DNA of 13,959 bases from NCBI GenBank assembly GCA_946539105.1, contig CAMNHG010000028.1:1-13959 (forward strand), written 5' to 3'. Numbering within the stretch: the first letter of the stretch is position 1; each line of letters starts with the position of its first letter. Shown in pieces: positions 6,599 through 13,081 of this stretch. The notes under the pieces were generated by a model. The model searched no databases. It was given only the letters and a program-made list of their open reading frames with translations, and had not been told where the DNA came from. Both the position numbers and the translations under genes were made by a program. This stretch comes from an uncultured Clostridia bacterium. Its GTDB lineage: Bacteria > Bacillota > Clostridia > Oscillospirales > Acutalibacteraceae.

Positions 6599-7450
6599 AT
6601 GGAAGCGAGAAAAATAAGTTGCAAAGAGATTATCTCGGCGGTAAAAAAGCTGTTTATGGACTGCAATTACTTTATCGGCGACGATATTTTATCCGCGCTT
6701 AAAACCGCAAAGGAGAACGAGCAGTCGCCTGTCGGCAAAAGCGTGCTCGACCAGATTATAGAGAACGATATTTTGGCGGCAAAGGAGGAGATTCCGCTCT
6801 GTCAGGACACCGGAATGGCGGTGCTTTTTGTCGAGTACGGTGACAAGGTTTTTGTCGAGGACGGCAGCTTTGACGAGGCGGTTAACGAGGGCGTGCGTCA
6901 GGCGTACCGCGACGGCTACCTGCGCAAAAGCGTGGTAAGCGATCCGGTCTTTGACCGCGTAAATACAAAGGACAACACCCCTGCAATTATTCACACCAAA
7001 ATCGTCAGCGGAGATAAAATAAAAATCACCGCAGGCGGCAAGGGCTTCGGAAGCGAAAATATGTCCGCGATAAAAATGCTCACTCCGTCATACGGAGCCG
7101 AGGGTGTAAAGCAGTTTATCCTTGACACTGTAAGAGCGGCAGGTCCTAATCCCTGTCCGCCTATTGTTGTCGGCGTGGGAATCGGCGGCACTTTTGAACG
7201 TGCGGCTCAGCTTGCGAAAAAGGCGACCTTCCGCCCGATAAATACCGAAAATCCCGACAAGCGTTATGCCGATATGGAGCGCGAGCTTCTTACAGAGATT
7301 AACAAAATGGGCTTCGGTCCGGCAGGCCTCGGCGGAAACACAACCGCAATCGGCGTTAACATCGAGACCTCACCCACGCACATCGCGGGAATGCCCGTAG
7401 CGGTAAATATCTGCTGTCACGCGGCGCGTCACGCGAGCACGGAAATTTAA
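6599..7450 (+). CDS. Class I fumarate hydratase, alpha subunit
   Basis: 283 residues, the size of the separate alpha subunit of the oxygen-sensitive 4Fe-4S fumarases (also the L-tartrate dehydratase alpha family). Cluster ligands fit Cys68 (PLCQDTGMA), Cys186 (PNPCPP) and a Cys at 272-273 (NICCHAARH). Other signatures are GGKGFGSENMS (146-156) and GLGGNTTAIG (243-252). With the beta subunit encoded 15 bp downstream it should interconvert fumarate and malate in the cytoplasm. The start at 6599 is set by AAGGAG at 6587-6592; the TTG at 6584 in the same frame overlaps that site. Tartrate dehydratase is the alternative, since the two cannot be separated from sequence by eye; fumarase is the commoner activity in anaerobic clostridia. 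Confidence 0.92.
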   Translation: MEARKISCKEIISAVKKLFMDCNYFIGDDILSALKTAKENEQSPVGKSVLDQIIENDILAAKEEIPLCQDTGMAVLFVEYGDKVFVEDGSFDEAVNEGVRQAYRDGYLRKSVVSDPVFDRVNTKDNTPAIIHTKIVSGDKIKITAGGKGFGSENMSAIKMLTPSYGAEGVKQFILDTVRAAGPNPCPPIVVGVGIGGTFERAAQLAKKATFRPINTENPDKRYADMERELLTEINKMGFGPAGLGGNTTAIGVNIETSPTHIAGMPVAVNICCHAARHASTEI

Positions 7451-7465
7451 AAGGGGGGTAAAGCT

Positions 7466-8014
7466 GTGATTAAAAAAATAAATCTTCCGATTACGGATGA
7501 AGATATTAAAAATCTAAACGCAGGCGACAGCGTTTTGCTGACAGGCACAATTATTACAGGCAGAGACGCCGCCCACAAAAGGCTGTATGAGTTGATTGAA
7601 AACGGAGAGGAGCTTCCCGTTGACATCAAGGGCGAGATCATTTACTACGTAGGTCCCGTGCCTGCAAAGCCCGGCTTTGCCGTGGGCCCTGCAGGACCCA
7701 CATCAAGCTACCGTATGGACAAATACGCGCCTGCACTGCTCGACTTGGGGCTTAAAGGAATGATAGGTAAGGGCGCGCGAAATCAGGCGGTAATAGACTC
7801 GATCGTCAAGAACAACTGCGTTTATTTCGCTGCTATCGGCGGAGCGGCGGCACTTATTGCCAAGAGCATAAAAAGCGAGGAGCTTTTGTGCTACGAGGAT
7901 TTGGGAACGGAAGCAATCAGACGTTATACGGTGGAGGACTTTCCGTGCATTGTGGCGATTGACAGCAGAGGCAACAATGTTTATGAGACCGAGCCTAAAA
8001 AATACGCCAAATAG
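7466..8014 (+). CDS. Class I fumarate hydratase, beta subunit
   Basis: 182 residues, the expected size of the detached C-terminal (beta) domain. Signatures are GDSVLLTGTIITGRDAAHKR (20-39), YYVGPVP and GPAGPTSSYRMD, then GKGARN and GGAAALIAK. It swivels against the alpha subunit to build the active site. The GTG start at 7466 follows AAAGGGGGG by 7 nt. The alpha stop and this start are 15 bp apart, so the two are translated from one message. No terminator is visible after it; read-through into the next unit is possible. Confidence 0.92.
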   Translation: MIKKINLPITDEDIKNLNAGDSVLLTGTIITGRDAAHKRLYELIENGEELPVDIKGEIIYYVGPVPAKPGFAVGPAGPTSSYRMDKYAPALLDLGLKGMIGKGARNQAVIDSIVKNNCVYFAAIGGAAALIAKSIKSEELLCYEDLGTEAIRRYTVEDFPCIVAIDSRGNNVYETEPKKYAK

Positions 8015-8015
8015 C

Positions 8016-8044
8016 TTGCAAACATACCGTAAAAATATTATAAT
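8016..8044 (+). promoter_or_regulatory. Promoter ahead of the tautomerase-ddl-murF-upp unit
   Basis: TTGCAA (8016-8021), 17-bp spacer, TATAAT (8039-8044). The -35 box begins two bases after the fumarase beta stop codon. The predicted start near 8051 gives a leader of about 30 nt. With no terminator in front of it, the downstream genes may be read both from here and from the fumarase promoter. Confidence 0.7.
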
Positions 8045-8081
8045 AAAGATTAAACGTTAATATAGATTAAGAGGTGCGATT

Positions 8082-8426
8082 ATGCCGTTTATCAACGTTA
8101 AAACAAACAAGACCGTTTCTGCCGGGAAAAAGCAGGAAATCGAAAACAGGCTCAGCGACGCTATAAGCCTTATCCCCGGCAAAAGCGACCGTTACCTTAT
8201 GCTCGCGGTTGAGGACGAAATCTCTATGATGTTCCACCGCGACACTGACTGCCCAATCGCTATGGTAGAGGTTAAAATCTTCGGAAAATCCGACAAGGAC
8301 AGCTACACAAAGCTGACCCGGCGGATTTGCGAAATCTTAGATGAAGAAGCCGGAGTTTCACCCGACTGCTGTTACGTAAAGTTTGAAGAGGTCTCGCTTT
8401 GGGGCTACAACGGATTTATGTTTTAA
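8082..8426 (+). CDS. MIF-like tautomerase
   Basis: 114 residues, the same length as macrophage migration inhibitory factor. Begins MPFINVKTN, which exposes Pro as the N-terminal catalytic base after Met removal, and ends SLWGYNGFMF, matching the family's C-terminal W/G-N-G pattern. Such proteins are trimeric phenylpyruvate-type tautomerases in bacteria; the physiological substrate is usually unknown. Ribosome site AAGAGGTG lies upstream of the ATG. First gene of the unit from the 8016 promoter, 16 bp before the YjbQ-family gene. Low sequence complexity of the family makes the exact activity uncertain, but the family call is firm. Confidence 0.85.
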   Translation: MPFINVKTNKTVSAGKKQEIENRLSDAISLIPGKSDRYLMLAVEDEISMMFHRDTDCPIAMVEVKIFGKSDKDSYTKLTRRICEILDEEAGVSPDCCYVKFEEVSLWGYNGFMF

Positions 8427-8442
8427 GAGGTAGATATAGATT

Positions 8443-8859
8443 ATGAAAAGCTATCGCAAGGAATTGTGGTTTAATATTCCGGCAAGGCGCAAAATCGTGC
8501 GCATCACCGAGGACGTTCAAAAGGCGATTGACGAAAGCGGAATCAAGGAAGGGCTTGTGCTGGTTAACGCCATGAACATCACCGCGTCGGTTTTTATAAA
8601 CGACGACGAGAGCGGACTTCACAGCGACTACGAACGCTGGCTTGAAAAGCTCGCTCCGGAAAAGCCCTACAGCCAATACGCTCACAACGGCTTTGAGGAC
8701 AACGCCGACGCCCACCTAAAGCGCACCGTAATGGGCAGAGAGGTCGTTTGCGCAATTACAAACGGCAAGCTCGACTTCGGTACTTGGGAACAGATTTTTT
8801 ACTATGAGCTTGACGGCAAACGCAGCAAGCACGCGCTGATTAAGATTATCGGCGAATAA
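8443..8859 (+). CDS. YjbQ-family (UPF0047) protein with altered His residues
   Basis: 138 residues, full family length. Recognised by VNAMNITASVFINDDESGLH (41-60), EDNADAHLKRTVMG (85-98) and LDFGTWEQIFYYELDG (110-125). Members have been linked to a weak thiamine-phosphate synthase activity; the true role is unsettled. From memory, the family carries three conserved His: in HT(S/T)A, in RHD/HHD and in AHLK. Here the first two are Asn45 (AMNITAS) and Ser61 (LHSDY), leaving only His91, so catalysis or metal binding may be lost or changed. Lies 16 bp after the tautomerase gene and 13 bp before ddl, clearly in the same transcript. No thiamine genes or TPP riboswitch are nearby. Confidence 0.85.
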   Translation: MKSYRKELWFNIPARRKIVRITEDVQKAIDESGIKEGLVLVNAMNITASVFINDDESGLHSDYERWLEKLAPEKPYSQYAHNGFEDNADAHLKRTVMGREVVCAITNGKLDFGTWEQIFYYELDGKRSKHALIKIIGE

Positions 8860-8872
8860 GGAGAGGATATTT

Positions 8873-9931
8873 ATGAGAATAGTCGTTCTTGCGGGAGGAC
8901 TGAGCACTGAACGCGACGTTTCAATTTCGTCGGGACTTTTGGTTGCCTCCGCACTCAGAGAAAAAGGACATCAGGTCGTTTTGCTTGATGTATTCACTGG
9001 CTATGAAAAGGATATTTTGGATGTTGACGAGCTGTTTGAGCAAAACTACAGCTTTACCGACGGAATTAAAGTCGGCGATACAATTTCCGATATCGACGAG
9101 GTTAAGGAGAACCGCCGCGATAAATCCGATCGCTATTTGGGCGAAAATGTCGTTGATATTTGCAGCTTTGCCGACATCACCTTCCTCGCGCTCCACGGCG
9201 GCGAGGGAGAGAACGGACAGATTCAGGCGGCGTTTGATTTGCTCGGAATCAGGTACACGGGTTCGGGCTATCTCGGTTCGGCACTTGCCATGAACAAGGG
9301 ACTTACCAAAAGCGTGCTGATACAGAACAAGGTTCTTACCCCAAGAGGAGAGATTTTCAATTCTCCCGAGGACGCCATGAACTGGAATATTTTTCCATGC
9401 GTAGTAAAGCCCTGCTCGGGCGGATCCAGCGTGGGAATTACCATTGTACATAATCCGTCCGATTACGCTCAGTCGGTTAAGGACGCGTTTTGCTACGGCG
9501 AAACAGAGATTGTCGTTGAGCAGTACGTAACCGGCAGAGAATTTTCGGTAGGCCTGCTCGGCGGCAGACCCCTGCCTCCGGTAGAGATTATCCCCGAGGG
9601 TGGCTTTTACGATTACAGAACCAAGTATCAGGCAGGCGCGGCAAAAGAGGTTTGCCCTGCCGACATCACCGAGGCTGAGGACAAGGCGATGCGCGACGCT
9701 GCGGCCGCGACCTACGAGGCGTTGCACCTGAGCAGCTACGCGCGCGTGGACTTTATCCTCGATAAATTCGGCAATCCCTACTGCCTTGAAGCGAACACCC
9801 TGCCGGGTATGACCCCGACAAGCCTGCTGCCGCAGGAGGCTCTTGCCGAGGGTATGAGCTACGCGGATTTGTGCGAGAAGATTATCGAAATCTCGCTTGA
9901 AAGATATGCATCCAAAAAGCCTGAAATATAA
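8873..9931 (+). CDS. ddl: D-alanine--D-alanine ligase
   Basis: 352 residues, within the family range. ATP-grasp ligase that joins two D-Ala with ATP for peptidoglycan. N-terminal GGLSTERDVSISSG (8-21), FLALHGGEGENG (104-115), then YTGSGYLGSALAMNK (128-142), the ATP-binding VVKPCSGGSSVGI (177-189), VEQYVTGREFSVGLL, and the C-terminal EANTLPGMTPTSLLPQ (306-321). The omega loop reads FYDYRTKY with the Lys-Tyr pair (251-252) typical of D-Ala-D-Ala rather than D-Ala-D-Lac enzymes, so no sign of vancomycin-type ligase specificity. AAGGAG lies about 9 nt upstream. Followed after 21 bp by murF, which uses its product. Confidence 0.97.
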   Translation: MRIVVLAGGLSTERDVSISSGLLVASALREKGHQVVLLDVFTGYEKDILDVDELFEQNYSFTDGIKVGDTISDIDEVKENRRDKSDRYLGENVVDICSFADITFLALHGGEGENGQIQAAFDLLGIRYTGSGYLGSALAMNKGLTKSVLIQNKVLTPRGEIFNSPEDAMNWNIFPCVVKPCSGGSSVGITIVHNPSDYAQSVKDAFCYGETEIVVEQYVTGREFSVGLLGGRPLPPVEIIPEGGFYDYRTKYQAGAAKEVCPADITEAEDKAMRDAAAATYEALHLSSYARVDFILDKFGNPYCLEANTLPGMTPTSLLPQEALAEGMSYADLCEKIIEISLERYASKKPEI

Positions 9932-9952
9932 CTCCTATGGAGAAGTAGTACT

Positions 9953-11296
9953 ATGAAAAATTTTACACTGGCTGAAATCGCCGCTTCCTGCGGCGGAAAA
10001 TATGTGGGCGACGAAGCCCTTAAAAATACCGCAATAACCTCCGTTGAGCGCGACAGCCGCGCGGTTAAGGACGGCTCGCTGTTCCTTGCGATTAAGGGCG
10101 AACGCGTTGACGGACACGATTTTATCGAAAAATGCTACGACAGCGGAGCGGTCTGCGCAATCTGCGAAAAAGCCCCCGAAAACCCGAAAAAGCCGTATAT
10201 TCTGGTTGACTCAACCCTGAACGCGGTCAAGGATATCGCCAAGGCGTACCGCGAAAAGTTCGATATTCCTGTTGTCGGAGTTTCGGGCAGCGTGGGCAAG
10301 ACCTCTACCAAGGAAATGCTCTATGCGGTTTTGTCGCAGAAGTTCAAAACCCACAAAACACAAGGCAACCTCAACAACGAGCTCGGCGTGCCGCTCACAA
10401 TCCTCTCAATGCCCGAGGAAGCGCAGGCGGCGGTTATTGAGATGGGAATTTCGGATTTCGGCGAGATGACAAGGCTCTCGCGCGTGGCTCAGCCCACAAT
10501 CTGCGTTCTGACGATTATCGGCTGCTGCCACCTTGAAAATCTCGGCGACCGCGACGGCGTAATGAAGGCAAAAACAGAGATGTTTAAGTATGCGCGCGAG
10601 GACGCTGAATATATCCTCAACGGCGACGACGACAAGCTCTCAACAATTACGGACGTCGACGGCAAAAAGCCGATCTTCTTCGGAATTGACAGCAAAAACG
10701 ATTATTACGCCGAGGATATCGAGAACAACGGCGAGGACGGCGTAAGCTGTAAGCTGTGCTTCGGAGATACAAAGCTCGGCGTTATAATCCCGGCAATCGG
10801 CACATATATGGTGTCAAACGCTTTGGCGGCTGCTGCCGCAGGAAAGCTGCTCGGCTTAAGCGACGAACAGATTAAAAACGGCGTAGAGGCTTACAAAACC
10901 GTCGGCAGCAGGGCGAACGTGATTAATAACGGCAAAATCCGAATCATTGACGACTGCTACAACGCCAACCCCACGTCGGTTAAGGCGTCACTCGAAACGC
11001 TCAAAAACTTTGGGGGCAGAACCGTCGCGATTATCGGCGATATGAAGGAGCTCGGCACAAACGAGCTGCAGCTCCACTTTGACACAGGAGCGTACGCTAA
11101 GCAAATCGGAATCGACGTTGTGCTTGCCGCGGGACCTCTCGCAAGGTCGCTTGCCGACGGCGCAGACGGCAAATGGTATGAAACAAAGGAAGAGCTTATA
11201 AAAGCCCTTCCCGAAATTATAAAAGAAGGCGACACCGTGCTTGTAAAGGCGTCGCACTCAATGCAGTTTGAAAAAATAGTAGAAGCGTTAAAATAA
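9953..11296 (+). CDS. murF: UDP-MurNAc-tripeptide--D-Ala-D-Ala ligase
   Basis: 447 residues, usual Mur ligase length. The N-terminal substrate domain contains ITSVERDSRAVKDGSLFLAI (28-47); the central ATPase domain has the P-loop GVSGSVGKTSTK (109-120) and GNLNNELGVPLTIL; then the conserved DDCYNANPTS region and GDMKELG in the C-terminal domain, ending VLVKASHSMQFEKIVEAL. It adds the D-Ala-D-Ala dipeptide made by the upstream ligase to the UDP-MurNAc-tripeptide, the last cytoplasmic peptide step. GGAGAAG lies 8 nt before the ATG. The ddl-murF order is common in bacteria. The same message continues into upp 24 bp later. Confidence 0.97.
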   Translation: MKNFTLAEIAASCGGKYVGDEALKNTAITSVERDSRAVKDGSLFLAIKGERVDGHDFIEKCYDSGAVCAICEKAPENPKKPYILVDSTLNAVKDIAKAYREKFDIPVVGVSGSVGKTSTKEMLYAVLSQKFKTHKTQGNLNNELGVPLTILSMPEEAQAAVIEMGISDFGEMTRLSRVAQPTICVLTIIGCCHLENLGDRDGVMKAKTEMFKYAREDAEYILNGDDDKLSTITDVDGKKPIFFGIDSKNDYYAEDIENNGEDGVSCKLCFGDTKLGVIIPAIGTYMVSNALAAAAAGKLLGLSDEQIKNGVEAYKTVGSRANVINNGKIRIIDDCYNANPTSVKASLETLKNFGGRTVAIIGDMKELGTNELQLHFDTGAYAKQIGIDVVLAAGPLARSLADGADGKWYETKEELIKALPEIIKEGDTVLVKASHSMQFEKIVEALK

Positions 11297-11320
11297 AAGT
11301 AAAAAGAAAGGACGTTCAAA

Positions 11321-11947
11321 ATGTCAGTATCATATATGACACATCCGCTTATTAAGCATAAAATTTCAATCCTCCGCAAAAAGAGCACCGGAACAAACGA
11401 GTTCCGCCGTGTTGTTGAGGAAATTGCAATCCTTATGGGCTACGAGGCTCTGTCGGATCTCCAAACTACCGAAATCAGCATTTCAACCCCGATTGAGGAT
11501 ACAATGTCGCCTGTAATCAACGGCAAAAACTTGGCTGTTGTGCCTGTTCTCAGAGCAGGTCTCGGAATGGTTAACGGAATTTTGGCACTTGTTCCCCCTG
11601 CGAAAATCGGTCACATCGGTCTTTACCGTGATCCCGAAACCCACAAGCCCGTTGAGTATTATTGCAAGCTGCCCGAGAACATCGATCAGCGTACAATCGT
11701 CGTTGTAGACCCTATGCTCGCGACAGGCGGCTCGGCTATCGACGCGGTCAGCCTTATCAAGGAGCGCGGCGGCAGAAAGATTAAGTTTATGTCAATCATC
11801 GCCGCTCCCGAGGGTGTAGAGGCACTGATGAAGGCTCACCCCGACATCCAGCTTTATGTCGGCAACCTCGACCGCGAGCTCAACGAAAACGCCTACATCT
11901 GCCCGGGTCTGGGCGACGCCGGCGACAGAATTTTCGGCACAATTTAA
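11321..11947 (+). CDS. upp: Uracil phosphoribosyltransferase
   Basis: 208 residues, typical for bacterial UPRTase. Makes UMP from uracil and PRPP in pyrimidine salvage. Shows HPLIKHKISILRKKSTGTNE (8-27), VPVLRAGLGM (74-83), the PRPP loop VVVDPMLATGGSA (127-139) with the acidic residue present, and the uracil-binding YICPGLGDAGDRIFGT near the C-terminus. AAAGGA lies 8 nt upstream of the ATG. Last gene of the plus-strand block and followed by a strong terminator. It stands downstream of cell-wall genes, not beside other pyrimidine genes. Confidence 0.98.
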   Translation: MSVSYMTHPLIKHKISILRKKSTGTNEFRRVVEEIAILMGYEALSDLQTTEISISTPIEDTMSPVINGKNLAVVPVLRAGLGMVNGILALVPPAKIGHIGLYRDPETHKPVEYYCKLPENIDQRTIVVVDPMLATGGSAIDAVSLIKERGGRKIKFMSIIAAPEGVEALMKAHPDIQLYVGNLDRELNENAYICPGLGDAGDRIFGTI

Positions 11948-11978
11948 TTTGAAAAATCAACTTAATAAAAACAAATGC

Positions 11979-12009
11979 AGGGTTCGGTCTTGACCGAACC
12001 CTCATTTTT
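11979..12009 (+). terminator. Terminator of upp, overlapping the convergent gene's stop
   Basis: A 10-bp perfect stem (AGGGTTCGGT / ACCGAACCCT) with loop CTTG and a tail CATTTTT. On the minus strand the same hairpin follows the DUF3021 gene and is trailed by TGCATTTGTTTTTATT, so it can act in both directions. The plus-strand T-run covers the first bases of the TAA stop (12010-12008) of the convergent gene. Confidence 0.9.
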
Positions 12010-12430
12010 AATTATTAATTATCTCTTTATTTAACCGTGAAATCTGCCTTTGGGTAACCTTGTAAATGATAAACCAAATTGCCGCGAACGCCGCTATGAA
12101 AATAACGATAAACAGTACGATTATTTGCGGTTCGGGTTTAAGCCAGCCGTTGAGCAGGTAAATAAGCAGATAATCGAGCAGCAGTACCGAGCCCTGAATA
12201 AGACCTGCAACCGGCAGCGCGAGCCTGTCAACGGTATAAACCGCGGAAATACCGGCGGCGATAAACGCCATCAGGGTTGATGTGAAAATCTCGCGAATCA
12301 TAGTGCTGACAGCGACGGTTTCTACCACGCCGGACGCGGACAAAAAGATGTAAACAATAGCCATAATCACAGGACCGAGTCCGCAGAACAGCGCGCCTCT
12401 GAGGAAAAATACTTTTATAAACTGTTTCAT
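12008..12430 (-). CDS. DUF3021-family membrane protein
   Basis: 140 residues with four hydrophobic helices at about 12-33, 47-65, 71-95 and 102-124, and a charged C-terminal tail (TQRQISRLNKE). Length and topology match the DUF3021 family, which is usually encoded right after a LytTR-domain regulator, as here. The start at 12430 is chosen because AAGGAG lies 8 nt upstream; a longer reading to 12463 has no site. Its ATG overlaps the regulator stop in an ATGA junction, so translation is coupled. It may sense a membrane signal or restrain the regulator by binding it; that is inference from the pairing, not visible in the sequence. Confidence 0.85.
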   Translation of the reverse strand: MKQFIKVFFLRGALFCGLGPVIMAIVYIFLSASGVVETVAVSTMIREIFTSTLMAFIAAGISAVYTVDRLALPVAGLIQGSVLLLDYLLIYLLNGWLKPEPQIIVLFIVIFIAAFAAIWFIIYKVTQRQISRLNKEIINN

Positions 12431-12867
12431 TTTCTCAACTCCTTTTTTATTTCGGCAAAGCACCGCCGTGAAACATAGTCGGTATATCCGCTCTTAAAAA
12501 TAACGTTTACCGAGCCGTTGAACGCCGCCGAAAAACGTTCGATTCTTTTCTTGTTGGCGATGGTTGACTTGTTGATTTTTATAAACGACGAGGGTAAAAG
12601 CTCAGCCGCTTCATACAGCCTGTAACGGATTTTATATTGTTTGCCGTGAAGGTCAATAGCATATGTTTTGCTGTCAATCACGGTAACGCATTCAAGCTCG
12701 TCAAAGCTCAAAACCTTAATTTCATCGTCGGTATATACGGTGATTTTATCATCGCCGTTATACTCCATAACAAGCTGTTCAAGCCTTTCGGTAAAATCCG
12801 AACGCCTGTGAACATCGGCTCGTACCGCTTCGTCTATATTCGGATTTACATTAAGTTCAAATTTCAA
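12427..12867 (-). CDS. LytTR-domain transcriptional regulator
   Basis: 146 residues. The N-terminal half (MKFELNVNPN..., 1-50) is the short region seen in stand-alone LytTR proteins that lack a receiver domain. The C-terminal LytTR DNA-binding domain (about 52-146) contains YRLYEAAELLPSSFIKINKS (83-101 region), the family's F-x-x-I-x-K/H-x-S pattern, and ends YVSRRCFAEIKKEL, matching the typical Y-V-S-R... end. I chose TTG at 12867 because GGAGGT lies 7 nt before it; the in-frame GTG at 12876 sits inside that ribosome site. Probably autoregulated through the 9-bp direct repeats upstream. Followed by an overlapping DUF3021 gene. Confidence 0.88.
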   Translation of the reverse strand: MKFELNVNPNIDEAVRADVHRRSDFTERLEQLVMEYNGDDKITVYTDDEIKVLSFDELECVTVIDSKTYAIDLHGKQYKIRYRLYEAAELLPSSFIKINKSTIANKKRIERFSAAFNGSVNVIFKSGYTDYVSRRCFAEIKKELRK

Positions 12868-12889
12868 GTAAATCACCTCCGATGATTAC

Positions 12890-12898
12890 AGTATATCA
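12890..12898 (-). promoter_or_regulatory. Extended -10 promoter of the LytTR operon
   Basis: On the minus strand TGATATACT (12898-12890) is an extended -10 with no good -35 match 16-18 bp upstream, the pattern expected for an activator-dependent promoter. The start would lie near 12883, about 16 nt before the TTG start. Confidence 0.6.
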
Positions 12899-12927
12899 CC
12901 GTCAAAAATAAAGTCCAGCGATTTGCG

Positions 12928-12957
12928 CCGAACGGTTAATTTTTTACTGCAAACGGT
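12928..12957 (-). promoter_or_regulatory. Predicted LytTR binding site (two 9-bp direct repeats)
   Basis: On the minus strand ACCGTTTGC (12957-12949) and ACCGTTCGG (12936-12928) are direct repeats separated by exactly 12 bp, a 21-bp period or two helical turns. LytTR/AgrA-type sites are paired 9-bp repeats with a core GTT and a spacer of about 12 bp. The repeats lie around -45 to -74 from the predicted start, suitable for activation. Confidence 0.65.
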
Positions 12958-12969
12958 ATTTTAAACTAT

Positions 12970-13001
12970 AAAAGCCGTCATCCGAACGGATGACAGCTTT
13001 T
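12970..13001 (-). terminator. Terminator downstream of the sirtuin gene
   Basis: Stem AAAAGC-C-GTCATCC (12970-12983) with GGATGAC-A-GCTTTT (12988-13001): 13 pairs, one mismatch, GAAC loop. On the minus strand it ends in GCTTTTATAGTTT. It lies after the mini-hairpin array that follows the sirtuin stop codon. Confidence 0.8.
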
Positions 13002-13003
13002 CC

Positions 13004-13081
13004 TTTAGCGTTGCGAAGCAGCATTTAGCTGCGCAAAGCGCAATTTAGCTCGCGAAGCGAATTTAGCGTGCCGAAGGCACA
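13004..13081 (-). repeat. Tandem array of four mini-hairpins
   Basis: Plus-strand units of 20, 20, 18 and 20 bp, each beginning TTTAGC: 13004-13023, 13024-13043, 13044-13061 and 13062-13081. After the constant TTTAGC each holds a small palindrome with a 3-nt loop: GTTGC-GAA-GCAGC, TGCGC-AAA-GCGCA, TCGC-GAA-GCGA and GTGCC-GAA-GGCAC. The stems differ in sequence but keep complementarity (one G-T wobble). The last unit encodes the sirtuin's final residues and stop. Similar tails are something I recall from Ruminococcus-type genomes, but I cannot name an element. Confidence 0.8.

Noticed and set aside
8015..8081. TPP riboswitch ahead of the YjbQ-family gene
   Set aside because: The 67-bp gap is AT-rich, contains only a promoter and ribosome site, and lacks the conserved thi-box bases.
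8921..9727. Long minus-strand open frame of 268 codons
   Set aside because: It is antisense to ddl, whose motifs are all intact; no recognisable protein or start signal.
8873..9931. Vancomycin-type D-Ala-D-Lac ligase
   Set aside because: The omega loop has the Lys-Tyr pair of ordinary D-Ala-D-Ala ligases and no vanH or vanX genes are nearby.
13004..13081. CRISPR-like array
   Set aside because: Units are 18-20 bp with only six constant bases and palindromic variable parts; there are no spacer-sized unique segments and no cas genes.
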